DNA of 64,000 nucleotides from JBCFAY01 sp038562375 (GTDB lineage: Bacteria > Bacillota > Clostridia > Christensenellales > CAG-138). Below the pieces are notes generated by a model, which saw nothing but the letters and a program-made list of their open reading frames with translations, was not told the DNA's origin and searched no databases. The first letter of the stretch is position 1, and the number at the start of each line of letters is the position of its first letter. This document shows, one piece after another, positions 49,786 through 58,931 of this stretch. The translations under genes were made by a program, and so were the position numbers. The DNA is taken from the NCBI GenBank assembly GCA_038562375.1, contig JBCFAY010000005.1:102740-166739 (forward strand), given 5' to 3'.

Positions 49786-50118
49786 TCAATGCGTATAATC
49801 GATGTAGCGGACGGACTCCGGCAGATCCTCCGCGATGATCTCCTTCATCTTTTCAGCGAAGGGACAGGGATAGCCGATGGGATTTCCCCTTTGTATGCAG
49901 GAGGCGAACACAATGGTATCGGCGCCGCGCCGGACCAGTTCCCTGGCGCGCAGCACGGCCTTCTTGGCCGGGCAGCCGCCGCAGTTGATGAATCCGACGA
50001 TCTCGATCTCTTCCTCCACGCCCTCAAAAGCGCCTTTTCTTTCTTTTATCACCCTGAAATCGGTCGTCCCGGGGCAGTAGTCCTCGGTCTGCGCGCATCT
50101 GATAACCCCAATTTTCAT
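49786..50118 (-). CDS. CGGC-domain putative metal-binding protein
   Basis: This 110-residue protein has the CGGC signature FINCGGCPAKKAV plus Cys in VIRCAQ, YCPGTTDF, FASCIQRG and PCPF. Such clustered cysteines suggest metal or cofactor binding, as the family description 'putative metal-binding' states. The start is ATG 50118 (MKIGVIRC) with AGAGGGA upstream; the extended frame to 50139 is less likely. It stands alone between the two-component system and the VTC operon. Confidence 0.85.
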   Translation of the reverse strand: MKIGVIRCAQTEDYCPGTTDFRVIKERKGAFEGVEEEIEIVGFINCGGCPAKKAVLRARELVRRGADTIVFASCIQRGNPIGYPCPFAEKMKEIIAEDLPESVRYIDYTH

Positions 50119-50367
50119 CCTCTGTCCCTCTGTTCGCAATCTTTTCGGCGGGTTTTTGTTTGTTCCAGTATATCAAAAAGGCCGGGCGGGCGGCAACCGT
50201 TCCTCCGGATATGCGGGCTTTTTGGCCTGCGCCTTTGCGAACCAATTCGCTTGCGTAAAATTTGCGTAAAAAACGCCGTTCTTTTTCGGAGAACTGCATA
50301 GGGGCGCGGTGCTATGCTTTATCCAAGGGATCGGGAACAGGCAAAAGGAACGGAGGCTCACTTGGAC

Positions 50368-51162
50368 ATGGCAATCGAGGTATTCAACCGCTACGAGAAC
50401 AAATACAGGATCGATGCGGATACGCTTATAAAGCTCGAGAGCAGGCTGTCGGATCATATGGAGCTCGACGCGTACAATAAAAAAAGCGAAACCTACACCA
50501 TCGCGAACCTCTATTACGACACGCCCGACAGCTACTATATCCGCACGTCGCTTTCAAAACCCGGGTATAAGGAAAAGCTCCGGCTGAGGGCGTACGGCGT
50601 GCCGGACGCGGATACGATCGTCTACGCCGAAATCAAGAAGAAGGTCGGCGGCCTCGTCAACAAGCGCCGCAGCGCGCTCAAGCTCAAGGAGGCGGCCGAG
50701 TTCCTGAAAAGCGGCGAGATTGCCGAGCCCCGGCCCTACCACAACAGGCAGGTGCTCAGCGAGATCGCCTACCTGCTGAGCACGCGCGAGCTGCGCCCGG
50801 CGGTCTATCTCGCGTACGACAGGCGGGCGTACTTCGGCTCCGGCGGACACGACCTTCGGATCTCGTTCGATCGCGGCATCCGCGCGAGGCGGTACGACCT
50901 GAAGCTGGAGTCGGGCGATTACGGCGCGCCGCTCATCGGCGACGATGAATGGGTCATGGAGATCAAAACGTCGCAGAGCATACCGCTGTGGCTGACGAGG
51001 CTCCTTTCGGAATACCGAATTTACCCCGTGAGCTTCTCTAAATACGGGGCGGAGTATACAAGGCTCCTTGAAAGCGGCGCGTCGCCGCAGATCGTCTACC
51101 GGCTCAGGGCGCAAAGCCCGGCCCCCGCACTGAACGAAAACCGCAAGCGCGTTACCGCGTAA
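50368..51162 (+). CDS. VTC-domain polyphosphate polymerase-like protein
   Basis: This 264-residue protein has a tunnel-fold VTC domain: FNRYENKYRID, YYDTPDSYYI, EKLRLRAYG, VYAEIKKKVGG, NKRRSALK, LSFDR-like RISFDRGIRARRYDL, and WVMEIKTSQS. The basic/acidic pairs match the polyphosphate-binding site of VTC4-like proteins. ATG 50368 is used; a TTG at 50362 fits the CGGAGG spacing slightly better. It is followed by DUF4956 after 7 bp, a pairing seen widely in Bacillota and associated with CotH-like operons. Activity not proven. Confidence 0.85.
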   Translation: MAIEVFNRYENKYRIDADTLIKLESRLSDHMELDAYNKKSETYTIANLYYDTPDSYYIRTSLSKPGYKEKLRLRAYGVPDADTIVYAEIKKKVGGLVNKRRSALKLKEAAEFLKSGEIAEPRPYHNRQVLSEIAYLLSTRELRPAVYLAYDRRAYFGSGGHDLRISFDRGIRARRYDLKLESGDYGAPLIGDDEWVMEIKTSQSIPLWLTRLLSEYRIYPVSFSKYGAEYTRLLESGASPQIVYRLRAQSPAPALNENRKRVTA

Positions 51163-51169
51163 AGGATGG

Positions 51170-51865
51170 GTGAAAAACATGTTCGACTCGATATTCGGCG
51201 CGTCTTCCACGGATCAGACCGTTACATTCACAGCTCTTTTGGCCGCCCTCGGCGCGGCGTTCGCGCTCGGGCTGCTCATCAGTCTCGTCTACACCAAAAC
51301 GCACAGGACCAAAACGCCGTCAGAGAGCTTCGCGCTCACGCTCGTGATGCTCCCCGCCGTGGTCGCGGTCATCATACTGCTCGTGGGCAGCAACGTCGCC
51401 CGGGCGTTCTCGCTGGCCGGCGCGTTCTCGATCATACGCTTCCGCAGCGCGCCGGGGGACGCAAAGGACATCACCTACGTGCTCTTCACGATGGCGGTGG
51501 GCCTGGCGGCGGGTATGGGCTACCTGATCTACGCGGCGATCATCACGGCGGCGCTGTGCGCGCTGATGGCGACGCTCGAGGCGCTCCGGTTCGGCCGGAC
51601 GCGGGGAACCGAAAAGATCCTGAAGATCACGATCCCCGAGAACCTCGACTACCAGAACGCGTTCGATACGATCCTGCAAAGATACACGCAGTCGTATAAG
51701 CTGCACAAAATTAAAACCGCCGACCTTGGGAGCCTTTACGAGCTCGTTTACAGGGTCACGACGATAGAGGGCGCGAGCGAAAAGGCGTTTATCGACGAAC
51801 TCCGCTGTCGCAACGGCAATCTGAACATCACGCTCGTGCTGGACGCGCCCGCCGGCGAATTTTGA
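51170..51865 (+). CDS. DUF4956 membrane protein
   Basis: This 231-residue protein has about four N-terminal membrane segments (ALLAALGAAFALGLLISLVY, SFALTLVMLPAVVAVIILLV, VLFTMAVGLAAGMGYLIYAA, ITAALCALMATLEAL) and a C-terminal cytoplasmic domain. The characteristic FSLAGAFSIIRFRSAPGDAK matches DUF4956. GTG 51170 is used, with ATG 51179 as an alternative. It is coupled to the VTC gene upstream and probably forms a membrane partner for polyphosphate handling. Confidence 0.85.
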   Translation: MKNMFDSIFGASSTDQTVTFTALLAALGAAFALGLLISLVYTKTHRTKTPSESFALTLVMLPAVVAVIILLVGSNVARAFSLAGAFSIIRFRSAPGDAKDITYVLFTMAVGLAAGMGYLIYAAIITAALCALMATLEALRFGRTRGTEKILKITIPENLDYQNAFDTILQRYTQSYKLHKIKTADLGSLYELVYRVTTIEGASEKAFIDELRCRNGNLNITLVLDAPAGEF

Positions 51866-51879
51866 AAGGGATGAATCCT

Positions 51880-53694
51880 ATGAAACGATTTAAATTCCTC
51901 TTATCGATTCTACTTGTACTTGCGTGCCTCGCGGGCTGCGCGGCGCCCGGGGCGGACACGGCGGATCCGGCAGCGACGGCAAACGCGGCGCAGGCCGATC
52001 CCTCCGGCGGATCCGTAACAGAGACCGTTTCTTCCACAGGGATCGCCCCGCTTTCGGTAAGCGCTTCCGAGAGCGACAAGGATGTCTCCTGGGATGATTC
52101 GGATACTCAGATCGCGCTCAACGGCGACTCAATCGAGGTGACGGGCCCGGGCGCAGAGGCGGACGGCAGCGTCGTGACCATTGCTGCGGCGGGCACCTAC
52201 GTGCTAAGCGGCACGCTTAACAACGGGCAGGTCGTTATCGCGGCCACGAGCAGCGATGAGGTGCACCTCGTATTGAACGGCGCCGCCGTCACCAACGGGA
52301 CGGGCGCGGCGATCTACGCCTCCCAGTGCGATAAACTGATCCTCACGCTCGTCGAGGGCACCAAGAACACCCTCGCAGACGGCGCAAGCGCGTTTGTCTA
52401 TGCGGACGCGGAAAAAGAGGAGCCGAACGCAGCCCTCTTCGTCAAGGACGACCTGACCATCAACGGGACGGGCGGCTTGATCGTCAGCGCCGGGTTCAAC
52501 AACGGCATCGGCACCAAGGACGACCTGCTGATCCTCGGCGGCAGCATCTCCGTCAACGCGGCCAACCACGGCCTGTTGGGCAAGGATTCGGTCGCCGTGC
52601 TGGGCGGAAGCATCGATATCAGCGCGGGCGGCGACGGCATACAGACCAGCAACGCCGAGGACGCGGCGCTCGGCTGGATCTACATCGAGGGCGGCGCGCT
52701 GAACATCTCGGCCAAAGAGGACGGCATACAGGCGGATACCGCGCTCTATATCGCGGGGGGCACGCTTTTGGTCACGGCGGGCGGCGGCGCGTCGGAAAGC
52801 GCCCCGTCGGACGCCGAATCCGGCAGTTTCAAGGGCCTCAAGGCGGGCGGGAGCCTCTGCGTCGCGGGCGGAACGATCGCCATCGACAGCCTGGACGACT
52901 GCGTCCATGCGGGCGGCGACATCCTCATAAGCGGCGGGGCGCTCGCGCTCGCAAGCGGCGACGACGGCGTGCACACCGATTCGAACCTCACGGTAAAAGG
53001 CGGCCGGATCACGGTTTCCAATTCGTACGAGGGGCTGGAGGGCGCGAGTCTCGACCTCTCCGGCGGAGAAATCTCCATCGTTTCCTCGGACGACGCGATC
53101 AACGCGGCGGGCGGCGCGGATCAGAGCGCGCAGGGCGGCATGTTCGGCCAGGATCCTTTTGCGGCGGACGGCGCATACTACATCAACATCTCGGGCGGCG
53201 AAATCTCGTTTGAGGCGGGCGGCGACGGCGTGGATTCGAACGGCACCATCAGCATCAGCGGCGGCACGGTGTCCGCGTTCATCGATTCGACGGCCGATAA
53301 CGGCGCGATTGACGCGAACGGCGCCTTTACCGTCACGGGCGGCGTCATCGTCTACGGCGGCAGCGGCGTGGGCTCGGTCCCGGGCGACGCCTCGACCCAG
53401 AGCTATGTGTACGTCGATTCCGGCGTCGCGGCGGGCAGCGAGATCGCGGTGAAAAAGGACGGAACAACCCTCGTCTCCTACACGGCGAAAAAAACCTGCC
53501 GGTACCTCGCGCTGTGCGCGCCGGGGATCGCGGGCGGCCAAAGCTACGACGTCTATAACAACAGCGCCCTGCTCGCCGCGATCACGGCGGGCGTGGGCGG
53601 AGGCGACTTCATGGGAGGCGGCGGCTTCGGCGGCCTCCCGAACCAGGAGAACCAGGGCGGTCCGGGCGGCGCAAGGCCCGGCGGCCGCGCCTGA
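51880..53694 (+). CDS. Large repetitive lipoprotein, carbohydrate-binding-domain type
   Basis: This 604-residue protein has a lipoprotein signal (LLSILLVLACLAGC, lipobox Cys near 21), then repeated short strands of the type GGxLxI, SGGDDGVH and SAGGDGI spaced about 20-25 residues, as in a beta-solenoid, and a Gly-rich C-terminus (GGDFMGGGGFGGLP). The NGAAVTNGTGAAIYASQCDK region matches the carbohydrate-binding-domain (DUF4353-like) proteins that follow VTC and DUF4956 genes. ATG 51880 is used with GAAAGGG 9 bases upstream. It is the last gene of the operon; likely surface-exposed, ligand unknown. Confidence 0.82.
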   Translation: MKRFKFLLSILLVLACLAGCAAPGADTADPAATANAAQADPSGGSVTETVSSTGIAPLSVSASESDKDVSWDDSDTQIALNGDSIEVTGPGAEADGSVVTIAAAGTYVLSGTLNNGQVVIAATSSDEVHLVLNGAAVTNGTGAAIYASQCDKLILTLVEGTKNTLADGASAFVYADAEKEEPNAALFVKDDLTINGTGGLIVSAGFNNGIGTKDDLLILGGSISVNAANHGLLGKDSVAVLGGSIDISAGGDGIQTSNAEDAALGWIYIEGGALNISAKEDGIQADTALYIAGGTLLVTAGGGASESAPSDAESGSFKGLKAGGSLCVAGGTIAIDSLDDCVHAGGDILISGGALALASGDDGVHTDSNLTVKGGRITVSNSYEGLEGASLDLSGGEISIVSSDDAINAAGGADQSAQGGMFGQDPFAADGAYYINISGGEISFEAGGDGVDSNGTISISGGTVSAFIDSTADNGAIDANGAFTVTGGVIVYGGSGVGSVPGDASTQSYVYVDSGVAAGSEIAVKKDGTTLVSYTAKKTCRYLALCAPGIAGGQSYDVYNNSALLAAITAGVGGGDFMGGGGFGGLPNQENQGGPGGARPGGRA

Positions 53695-53745
53695 TCTATA
53701 TAGATGGGAAGGTTCTTCCACCCCACCCCTTTCCACCTTCCCGCC

Positions 53746-53773
53746 AAAATGCCCGCGTTCGCGCGGGCATTTT
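53746..53773 (+). terminator. Terminator of the VTC operon
   Basis: AAAATGCCCGC / GCGGGCATTTT form an 11-bp stem (53746-53756 with 53763-53773) with a 6-base loop; the last T-run is in the stem itself. Confidence 0.75.
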
Positions 53774-53849
53774 GCGTTTACAGATTTCATTTGCGCGCTC
53801 TTCGCCGCGCCCGTACAAAAGGGCCGCCGTGAAGCATGGCGGCTCCTTT

Positions 53850-54533
53850 TCAGCGAAGCGCCGCGAGCGCCTCGGGGAGCGTCAGCACGTGAACGCGGTA
53901 CTCGGCGGGCTCTTCGCCGATCGCCGCGAGCGCGAGGCAATAATCGGGGTCGCAAAAGCCGCACAGCGCGAACGCGCAGGGCTCGTGCGGCCCTTCGCGC
54001 ACGAGGCGGACAGGCTCGCCGACCGCGATGGAAAACGCGCTGAGCGCGAGCGTCAGCCCCAGCCCGGTGGCTTTGAGATAACTTTCCTTGAGCGTCCACA
54101 GCTCGAAGAAGGCGGACGTGCGGGCCTCCCCGCCCTTGGAAAGGATATAGGAGCATTCCTCCCGAGTGAAAAAGCGGAGGTAAAGCTCGGGCGATACGGG
54201 CCGCAGCCGCTGGATATCGACGCCGAGCGGGCGATTCCCGAATGCGGCGACCGCCCATTCGCCCGAGTGGGACAGGTTGAAAAAAAAGTTTTTTAGCGCC
54301 GGGGCATAGGGCTTCCCATGCTCGCTTTTTTCGAGCGCGAGAGGGAGAAGCGCATCCTTATCGTATTCGCGCGCCGCGACGTTGAGAAGCAGCCCGGCGC
54401 CAAGGCAGAGCGCGCGGTCGGACCTGTGCGCGAAGCCGGACGCGGCCGTTGCGCGCGCCTCGCCGACGAGCGCGCGCAAAGCTTTATCGTCGGGATCGAG
54501 AGAAGAAACGTTGAGCGCGTAAACGTCGATCAA
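53850..54533 (-). CDS. 4'-phosphopantetheinyl transferase
   Basis: This 227-residue Sfp-type enzyme transfers phosphopantetheine to carrier-protein serines. It shows FNLSHSGEWAV, GVDIQRLRP (Mg ligand Asp) and FELWTLKESYLKATGLGL. The start is TTG 54533 (MIDVYALNV), set by AAAGGAG 8 bases upstream; the 22 residues before it in the open frame are not family-like. No carrier proteins or NRPS/PKS genes lie in the window, so it may act on fatty-acid ACP or an unlinked cluster. Confidence 0.88.
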   Translation of the reverse strand: MIDVYALNVSSLDPDDKALRALVGEARATAASGFAHRSDRALCLGAGLLLNVAAREYDKDALLPLALEKSEHGKPYAPALKNFFFNLSHSGEWAVAAFGNRPLGVDIQRLRPVSPELYLRFFTREECSYILSKGGEARTSAFFELWTLKESYLKATGLGLTLALSAFSIAVGEPVRLVREGPHEPCAFALCGFCDPDYCLALAAIGEEPAEYRVHVLTLPEALAALR

Positions 54534-54689
54534 GCGGGCACTCCTTTCAAAACGGCGATGGGGCGGCCGCGCGGGCAAAATGCCGCACGGGCTGTTCAAT
54601 TCCCGGCGCGCGCGCTATACTCTAAGGTGCACGCGCCGCGGCGGGAGCGCATTGCCCGGGAACAGCGCGGAGCGGGGGGGGAACCGTCC

Positions 54690-55184
54690 ATGGCGGGAAA
54701 AACGCACAAAACCAACGCGATGCGGCTGCTCGAGCGGGCGGGCATCGCTTACGAGGCCGTGACGTACGACCTCGGCGAAACGCCGTTCTCGGGCGAAGCG
54801 GTAAGCGCGCTCACCGGCATTCCTCCCGAGCAGAGCTTTAAGACGCTGTGCGCGCGCGGCGAGCGCAAGGGCGTGCTGGTGTTCGTCGTGCCCGTTGCGG
54901 GCGAGCTCGACCTTCGGGCGGCCGCGGCCGCCGCGGGCGATAAGCGCGTGGAGCTTTTGCCCACGGCGCAGCTTTTGCCCCTGACCGGATACGAGCGCGG
55001 CGGCGTTTCCCCGGTGGGCATGAAGAAACTCTACCCGACGGTGTTCGACGAAACGGCGCAGCTGTTCGATCGCGTCGCGATCAGCGGCGGGGCCAAGGGG
55101 ATCAAGCTCCTGGTCGATCCCCTTTTCATCGCACAGTACCTGGGCGCCTCCTTCGCGCCGCTCTCGCGCGATGAAAAGGGCTGA
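54690..55184 (+). CDS. ybaK: Cys-tRNA(Pro)/Cys-tRNA(Cys) deacylase YbaK/EbsC
   Basis: This 164-residue YbaK-family protein trans-edits mischarged Cys-tRNA(Pro). It has KTHKTNAMRLLERAGIAYEA, PEQSFKTLCARGE (with the conserved Lys) and the C-terminal SGGAKGIKLLVDPLFIAQYL. GGGGGGA-type RBS lies upstream of ATG 54690. It is divergent from the PPTase and has its own terminator. Confidence 0.9.
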   Translation: MAGKTHKTNAMRLLERAGIAYEAVTYDLGETPFSGEAVSALTGIPPEQSFKTLCARGERKGVLVFVVPVAGELDLRAAAAAAGDKRVELLPTAQLLPLTGYERGGVSPVGMKKLYPTVFDETAQLFDRVAISGGAKGIKLLVDPLFIAQYLGASFAPLSRDEKG

Positions 55185-55211
55185 TTCAATCAATCGGTAA
55201 AATCAAAATCG

Positions 55212-55244
55212 GGGGGGCGGCCTAAGCCGCCTCCCGCTTTTTTT
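55212..55244 (+). terminator. Terminator between ybaK and the iron alcohol dehydrogenase
   Basis: GGGGGGCGGC-CTAA-GCCGCCTCCC (55212-55235, with wobble pairs) is followed by GCTTTTTTT. Confidence 0.75.
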
Positions 55245-56437
55245 CAGCGCTTTTTGCCGGCGCGGGAGTAGATCTCATACATATCGCGCTCGCCGAGCTT
55301 GGTCATGTTGCCGATGACGAACGCGCCGCCGCGCGAACACATCTTCGTGAGCTTTTGGATCTCCTCCTCGCTGAGCGCGTGGCCTACGAGTTCCTCTAGG
55401 CTGGTCGGCATCCCTGCCGAGGCGAAGAACTCGACCGTGCGCTTTATCCCGAGCCTTGCGATCTCCTCGTCGCTCAATCCGTCGCCGCCGATGTCCCAGG
55501 CGCGCCTTGCATATTCAAGGAACCTTTTCGGGTTGCCCGGCAGCACCTGCTCCGCCCACGCGCCCCAAACGGCGGAGAGCGCCGCGCCGTGCGTGGCGCC
55601 GTACAGCGCCGAAATCTCCTGGCTGAGCGAATGCACCGCCCCGTCCCAGACGCCGCCGAGCCCCGTCAGGTTGATGTGGGACATCGTCGAGCACCACATG
55701 ATCTCGGACGCCGCCTCGTAGTCGGAGGGATCGTTGAGAAAGCGCTGCGCGAATTCCCGCGTGGTCTTGAGCACGGATTCGCCGAAACGGTCCGTAAGCG
55801 CGCCGCCGGGCACGCGGGAAAAATACCGCTCGACGGTGTGCATGTATATATCCACAATGCCCGCTCCGCGCTGATACGCGGGCAGGGAACTCAGCGTCGA
55901 GGGGTCGAGGAACGCGGCGAGCGGCCGGAGCGATTCGTTCCTGACGCCGCGCTTGAGGCCGAGCGCCTCGTTTGTGATCACGCAGGAATTGCTCGTTTCG
56001 CTGCCCGCGGCGGCGATGGTCAGCACCGCGGCGACCGGGACGCGGCAATCCGCCGCGGCTTTGCCTTCGAAATAGTCCCAAATATCGATGGAAAGGTCGG
56101 AAAGCCCGAGCGCGACGGCCTTGGCCGAATCGATCGCGCTGCCTCCGCCGACGGCGAGCAGAAAGTCGACGCCTTCATCAACGCAGAGGCGAACGCCCTT
56201 TTTTACCAATCCAAGCTCCGGGTTGGGCTTGGCGCCGCCGAGCTCGATATGATTTACGCCCGCATCTTCAAGGCTGGCGCGAACGCGCGCGAGAACGCCG
56301 CTTTTCTCGGCGCTCCCGCCGCCGTAATGCAGCAGGACCTTCTTTGCGCCAAGGTCGCGGAGCGTCGCGCCGATTTTAGAATGCGCGTCTTTTCCAAAAA
56401 AAATTTTTGTCGGGGAATAATACTCGAACGATTGCAT
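55244..56437 (-). CDS. Iron-containing alcohol dehydrogenase (BDH/YqhD type)
   Basis: This 397-residue group III dehydrogenase has GGGSAEKSG, VGGGSAIDSAKAVAL (NAD(P) binding), and metal ligands in GIVDIYMHTVERYF, VHSLSQ and YGATHGAALS. It matches butanol/aldehyde reductases of the BdhA/YqhD group. GAGGTG is upstream of ATG 56437. It stands alone; a role in aldehyde disposal during fermentation is likely. Confidence 0.88.
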   Translation of the reverse strand: MQSFEYYSPTKIFFGKDAHSKIGATLRDLGAKKVLLHYGGGSAEKSGVLARVRASLEDAGVNHIELGGAKPNPELGLVKKGVRLCVDEGVDFLLAVGGGSAIDSAKAVALGLSDLSIDIWDYFEGKAAADCRVPVAAVLTIAAAGSETSNSCVITNEALGLKRGVRNESLRPLAAFLDPSTLSSLPAYQRGAGIVDIYMHTVERYFSRVPGGALTDRFGESVLKTTREFAQRFLNDPSDYEAASEIMWCSTMSHINLTGLGGVWDGAVHSLSQEISALYGATHGAALSAVWGAWAEQVLPGNPKRFLEYARRAWDIGGDGLSDEEIARLGIKRTVEFFASAGMPTSLEELVGHALSEEEIQKLTKMCSRGGAFVIGNMTKLGERDMYEIYSRAGKKR

Positions 56438-56634
56438 GATACACCTCGGATTTCTTCAGTATTGATGCTTTTATTATAATGAGCCGCGCATCCGGCGACA
56501 AGTTATACGGGGCTTTTTATCGGGCTATCCGGTGCAAATTGAATATTTTGGAAAAATCTCCGCGCGTTCGCATGATAGGATCACATTGCGAAGGGAAGAA
56601 TACCAGGAGAAAACGATCGAAAGGAGGAATGCAT

Positions 56635-57207
56635 TTGGCAAACATGAGAAAAATTGCCTGCGTGCTGATGGCGGCGGGCGATGAGATGCAGGACGGCTGC
56701 GCGAAGGTGCTCAAATCCATCGAGGGTAGGGCGATGGCGGCACGGGTGATGGACGCGCTGCCGGTCGATCGCTTTTATCGGGCGGTCACGGTCACGCGGT
56801 ATCCCGAAGTCGCCGATTGGGCGCGCCAGCACGGCATGGAGGTCGTGTGGAATCCCGAGCCCGAGCTCGGGGCGTGCAGAACGATCCGCCTGGGGCTCGA
56901 CGCGGTCTGCGGGGCGGACGCGTGCATGTTCGTGGTGGCGGATCAGCCGTATTTGAGCAAGCCGTCTCTCGAGCGCTTGATCGATCGGTATCTCGACGCG
57001 CCGGGAAAAATCGTCGGGCTGTCGTACGAAGGCGTACGCGGGAACCCGAACGTCTTTCCCGAGCATTATTTTGAACAATTGCTCAAGCTGACCGGGAACA
57101 ACGGCGGAAGCGCCGTCATCCGGGAACACCCCGACGCGTTTGTGCCTTGCGAAGCGTTTGATCCGCTTGAATTATCCGACCGGGTGCGCGACGATCGCCG
57201 CTCCTGA
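56635..57207 (+). CDS. MocA-like nucleotidyltransferase (molybdenum cofactor cytidylyltransferase type)
   Basis: This 190-residue GT-A fold protein has VLMAAGDEMQDGCAKVLKSI, VWNPEPELGACRTIRLGLD, MFVVADQPYLSKPSLERLID and GNPNVFPEHYFEQLLKLTGNN. These match the CTP:molybdopterin cytidylyltransferase (MocA/YgfJ) order. The nucleotide loop AAGDEMQDG departs from the usual AAGxSxRMG, with loss of the Arg, so activity is uncertain. The start TTG 56635 follows AAAGGAGG by 7 bases; nearby ATGs are too close or too far. It may serve the molybdenum hydroxylase at the left edge. Confidence 0.75.
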   Translation: MANMRKIACVLMAAGDEMQDGCAKVLKSIEGRAMAARVMDALPVDRFYRAVTVTRYPEVADWARQHGMEVVWNPEPELGACRTIRLGLDAVCGADACMFVVADQPYLSKPSLERLIDRYLDAPGKIVGLSYEGVRGNPNVFPEHYFEQLLKLTGNNGGSAVIREHPDAFVPCEAFDPLELSDRVRDDRRS

Positions 57208-57247
57208 TCCGGCGCAAGACCGTCCTGTATGAAGACCGCTCCGCTGC

Positions 57248-58615
57248 TTATTTCTCAGGCCGCGGAGCGGCTTTTTCCTTCATAAAAAACAGGCCGATCG
57301 CCATGACCACAACGAAGATGATAAGGTAGTACACGACGAACGTCCCGTGCGCGAAGCAGGCGGCCACGACCATGAACGCGCTGCCGAGTATTGCGAGGAT
57401 CGGCATGATGAAGCGCTTGACGGCGCGAAGATCCTTGAGCTTGAACATCATGAAGATAAAGATGGGGATGTACGCCGCGTAGAGCGTTACGATCGGCAAC
57501 TCGGACGTGTCGAAGCTGAACGGGCCGAACCATGGGGCGGTGAGCTGCGCGCCGAAGAAGTAGAGAAGCCAGAACGCGCAAAGGAGCAGCCCCAGGATGC
57601 TCGAGTTGGCGGGCATGTTCGTCGAAGCATCGACTTGGCGGAATACTTCGGGCTTGGGGCCGATATTGCGGGCCGCGAGCGAGTACATCGCGCGCGTGCA
57701 GCCGAGCATCAGGCCGTTGAGCGTGCCCAGGCACGAGATTACGATGAACACGAACAGCAGCGTTCCGCCGAGCTTGGAAAAAACCGTCTCAAACGCGAGC
57801 TTCGCGCCGGTTTCGCCGCTTTCCATCATCGTGCTGTTGGGCACAACGCCCGCGAGGCCGACGTAATAGAGGATGTATACCGCCATGATGATGGCCGTAC
57901 CGATGATGAGGGCGCGGGGCAGGTTCCTTTTGGAATCGTGCAGCTCCGCGTTGATGCTCGTGGCGATGATCCATCCCTCGTAGGCGAAGGCGGTCGCCAC
58001 CACGGCGGTGAGCAGCGGGTTTTTGGCCACGGCCCCGGCGGTTACGGCGTTTGTGAAGTTCTCTGCGGTCATGCCGCTCGTAAGTCCCGCGATGGTACCG
58101 AATATCGCCATCAGCAGGAGCGGGACCAGCTTAATGACGGTTGCGCTGATCTGGAACTTTCCCGCGAGCACCGGCGACAAGGAGTTGAGGGCGTAGCTCG
58201 CCACAAGAAAGAATCCGGCGATGGCGAGCGCTTCGGCGCCGACGATGGAAAAGCCGAGCAGCACGCACAGGTAGCGGGCGGAAACCCAGGCGAGCACCGA
58301 GGTGATCGTGGGATAATAGATCGTCGCGAGGAACCAGCCCACGAGGTACGCGTAGCGCTTCCCCAAAGCGACTTCGGCGTAATCGACCACGCCGTTGACG
58401 TATTCAAAGCGCGTAGCGAGGATCGAAAACACGTACGCGCACACGATCATGATGCAGCCGCCGATGACCCACGCGAGTATGCCCACGGGCAGATCGCCGC
58501 CCGTGGCTTTGAGGATCTTTTCGGCTTTGAAAAATACACCGCTGCCGATCACGATGCCGACGACCATCGCGATGGCCATCGTAAGGCCGTATTTCTTTTT
58601 CAGCTTGTTTTCCAA
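57248..58615 (-). CDS. APC-family amino acid permease
   Basis: This 455-residue protein has 12 predicted membrane segments and the APC signature near the start: LTMAIAMVVGIVIGSGVFFKAEKIL. FAYEGWIIATSINAELHDSK and GTLNGLMLGCTRAMYSLAARN are typical of the LAT/YfnA-like group. It is an H+-coupled amino acid transporter or exchanger; substrate unknown. AGAGAGG is upstream. The gene is monocistronic. Confidence 0.88.
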   Translation of the reverse strand: MENKLKKKYGLTMAIAMVVGIVIGSGVFFKAEKILKATGGDLPVGILAWVIGGCIMIVCAYVFSILATRFEYVNGVVDYAEVALGKRYAYLVGWFLATIYYPTITSVLAWVSARYLCVLLGFSIVGAEALAIAGFFLVASYALNSLSPVLAGKFQISATVIKLVPLLLMAIFGTIAGLTSGMTAENFTNAVTAGAVAKNPLLTAVVATAFAYEGWIIATSINAELHDSKRNLPRALIIGTAIIMAVYILYYVGLAGVVPNSTMMESGETGAKLAFETVFSKLGGTLLFVFIVISCLGTLNGLMLGCTRAMYSLAARNIGPKPEVFRQVDASTNMPANSSILGLLLCAFWLLYFFGAQLTAPWFGPFSFDTSELPIVTLYAAYIPIFIFMMFKLKDLRAVKRFIMPILAILGSAFMVVAACFAHGTFVVYYLIIFVVVMAIGLFFMKEKAAPRPEK

Positions 58616-58834
58616 GAGAGGTCACTTCCTTTGAAATTTGTTGATAATAGAGCAAGGTTTCGGCCGGATCCGCGGACATCGGCGCGGGCCGCGCGGACGG
58701 CAGGTCGGATGATCGCGCCGTTGCCCTTATTGTATAACTTGACATTAGCATTGGCCGGACCTGAGGCAAACATTTATGCAAATATACAGCAGAATATACA
58801 ATCTAAGGCAACGCATGCACCCAGGGCGGCGGGC

Positions 58835-58863
58835 TTGTCCGCCCGGCGCGCATGTGGTATACT
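58835..58863 (+). promoter_or_regulatory. Sigma-A promoter upstream of the attenuator-like leader
   Basis: TTGTCC (58835-58840) and TATACT (58858-58863) are 17 bp apart. The transcript would start near 58869. The remaining gap 58616-58834 shows no gene. Confidence 0.65.
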
Positions 58864-58868
58864 GAAAC

Positions 58869-58931
58869 ATCCAAAGCGGCTGCGGGCCGCTTTACAGGGC
58901 GTCGAAAAAAAGCGGATTCCGCCGCTTTTTT
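58869..58931 (+). ncRNA. Short leader RNA ending in a terminator (attenuator-like)
   Basis: After the promoter come hairpin AAAGCGGC-TGCGG-GCCGCTTT (58873-58893) and then AAAAAAGCGG-ATTCCG-CCGCTTTTTT (58906-58931), a full intrinsic terminator about 60 bases into the transcript and 98 bp before the next gene. The 5' AAAGCGG arm of the first hairpin can also pair with the CCGCTTT arm of the terminator, giving an alternative fold. It could be a small RNA or an attenuator; no known family. Confidence 0.5.

Noticed and set aside
52204..54258. 684-aa minus-strand frame across the repetitive lipoprotein
   Set aside because: It is a mirror of the GC-rich repeat gene and runs through a terminator and into the PPTase gene.
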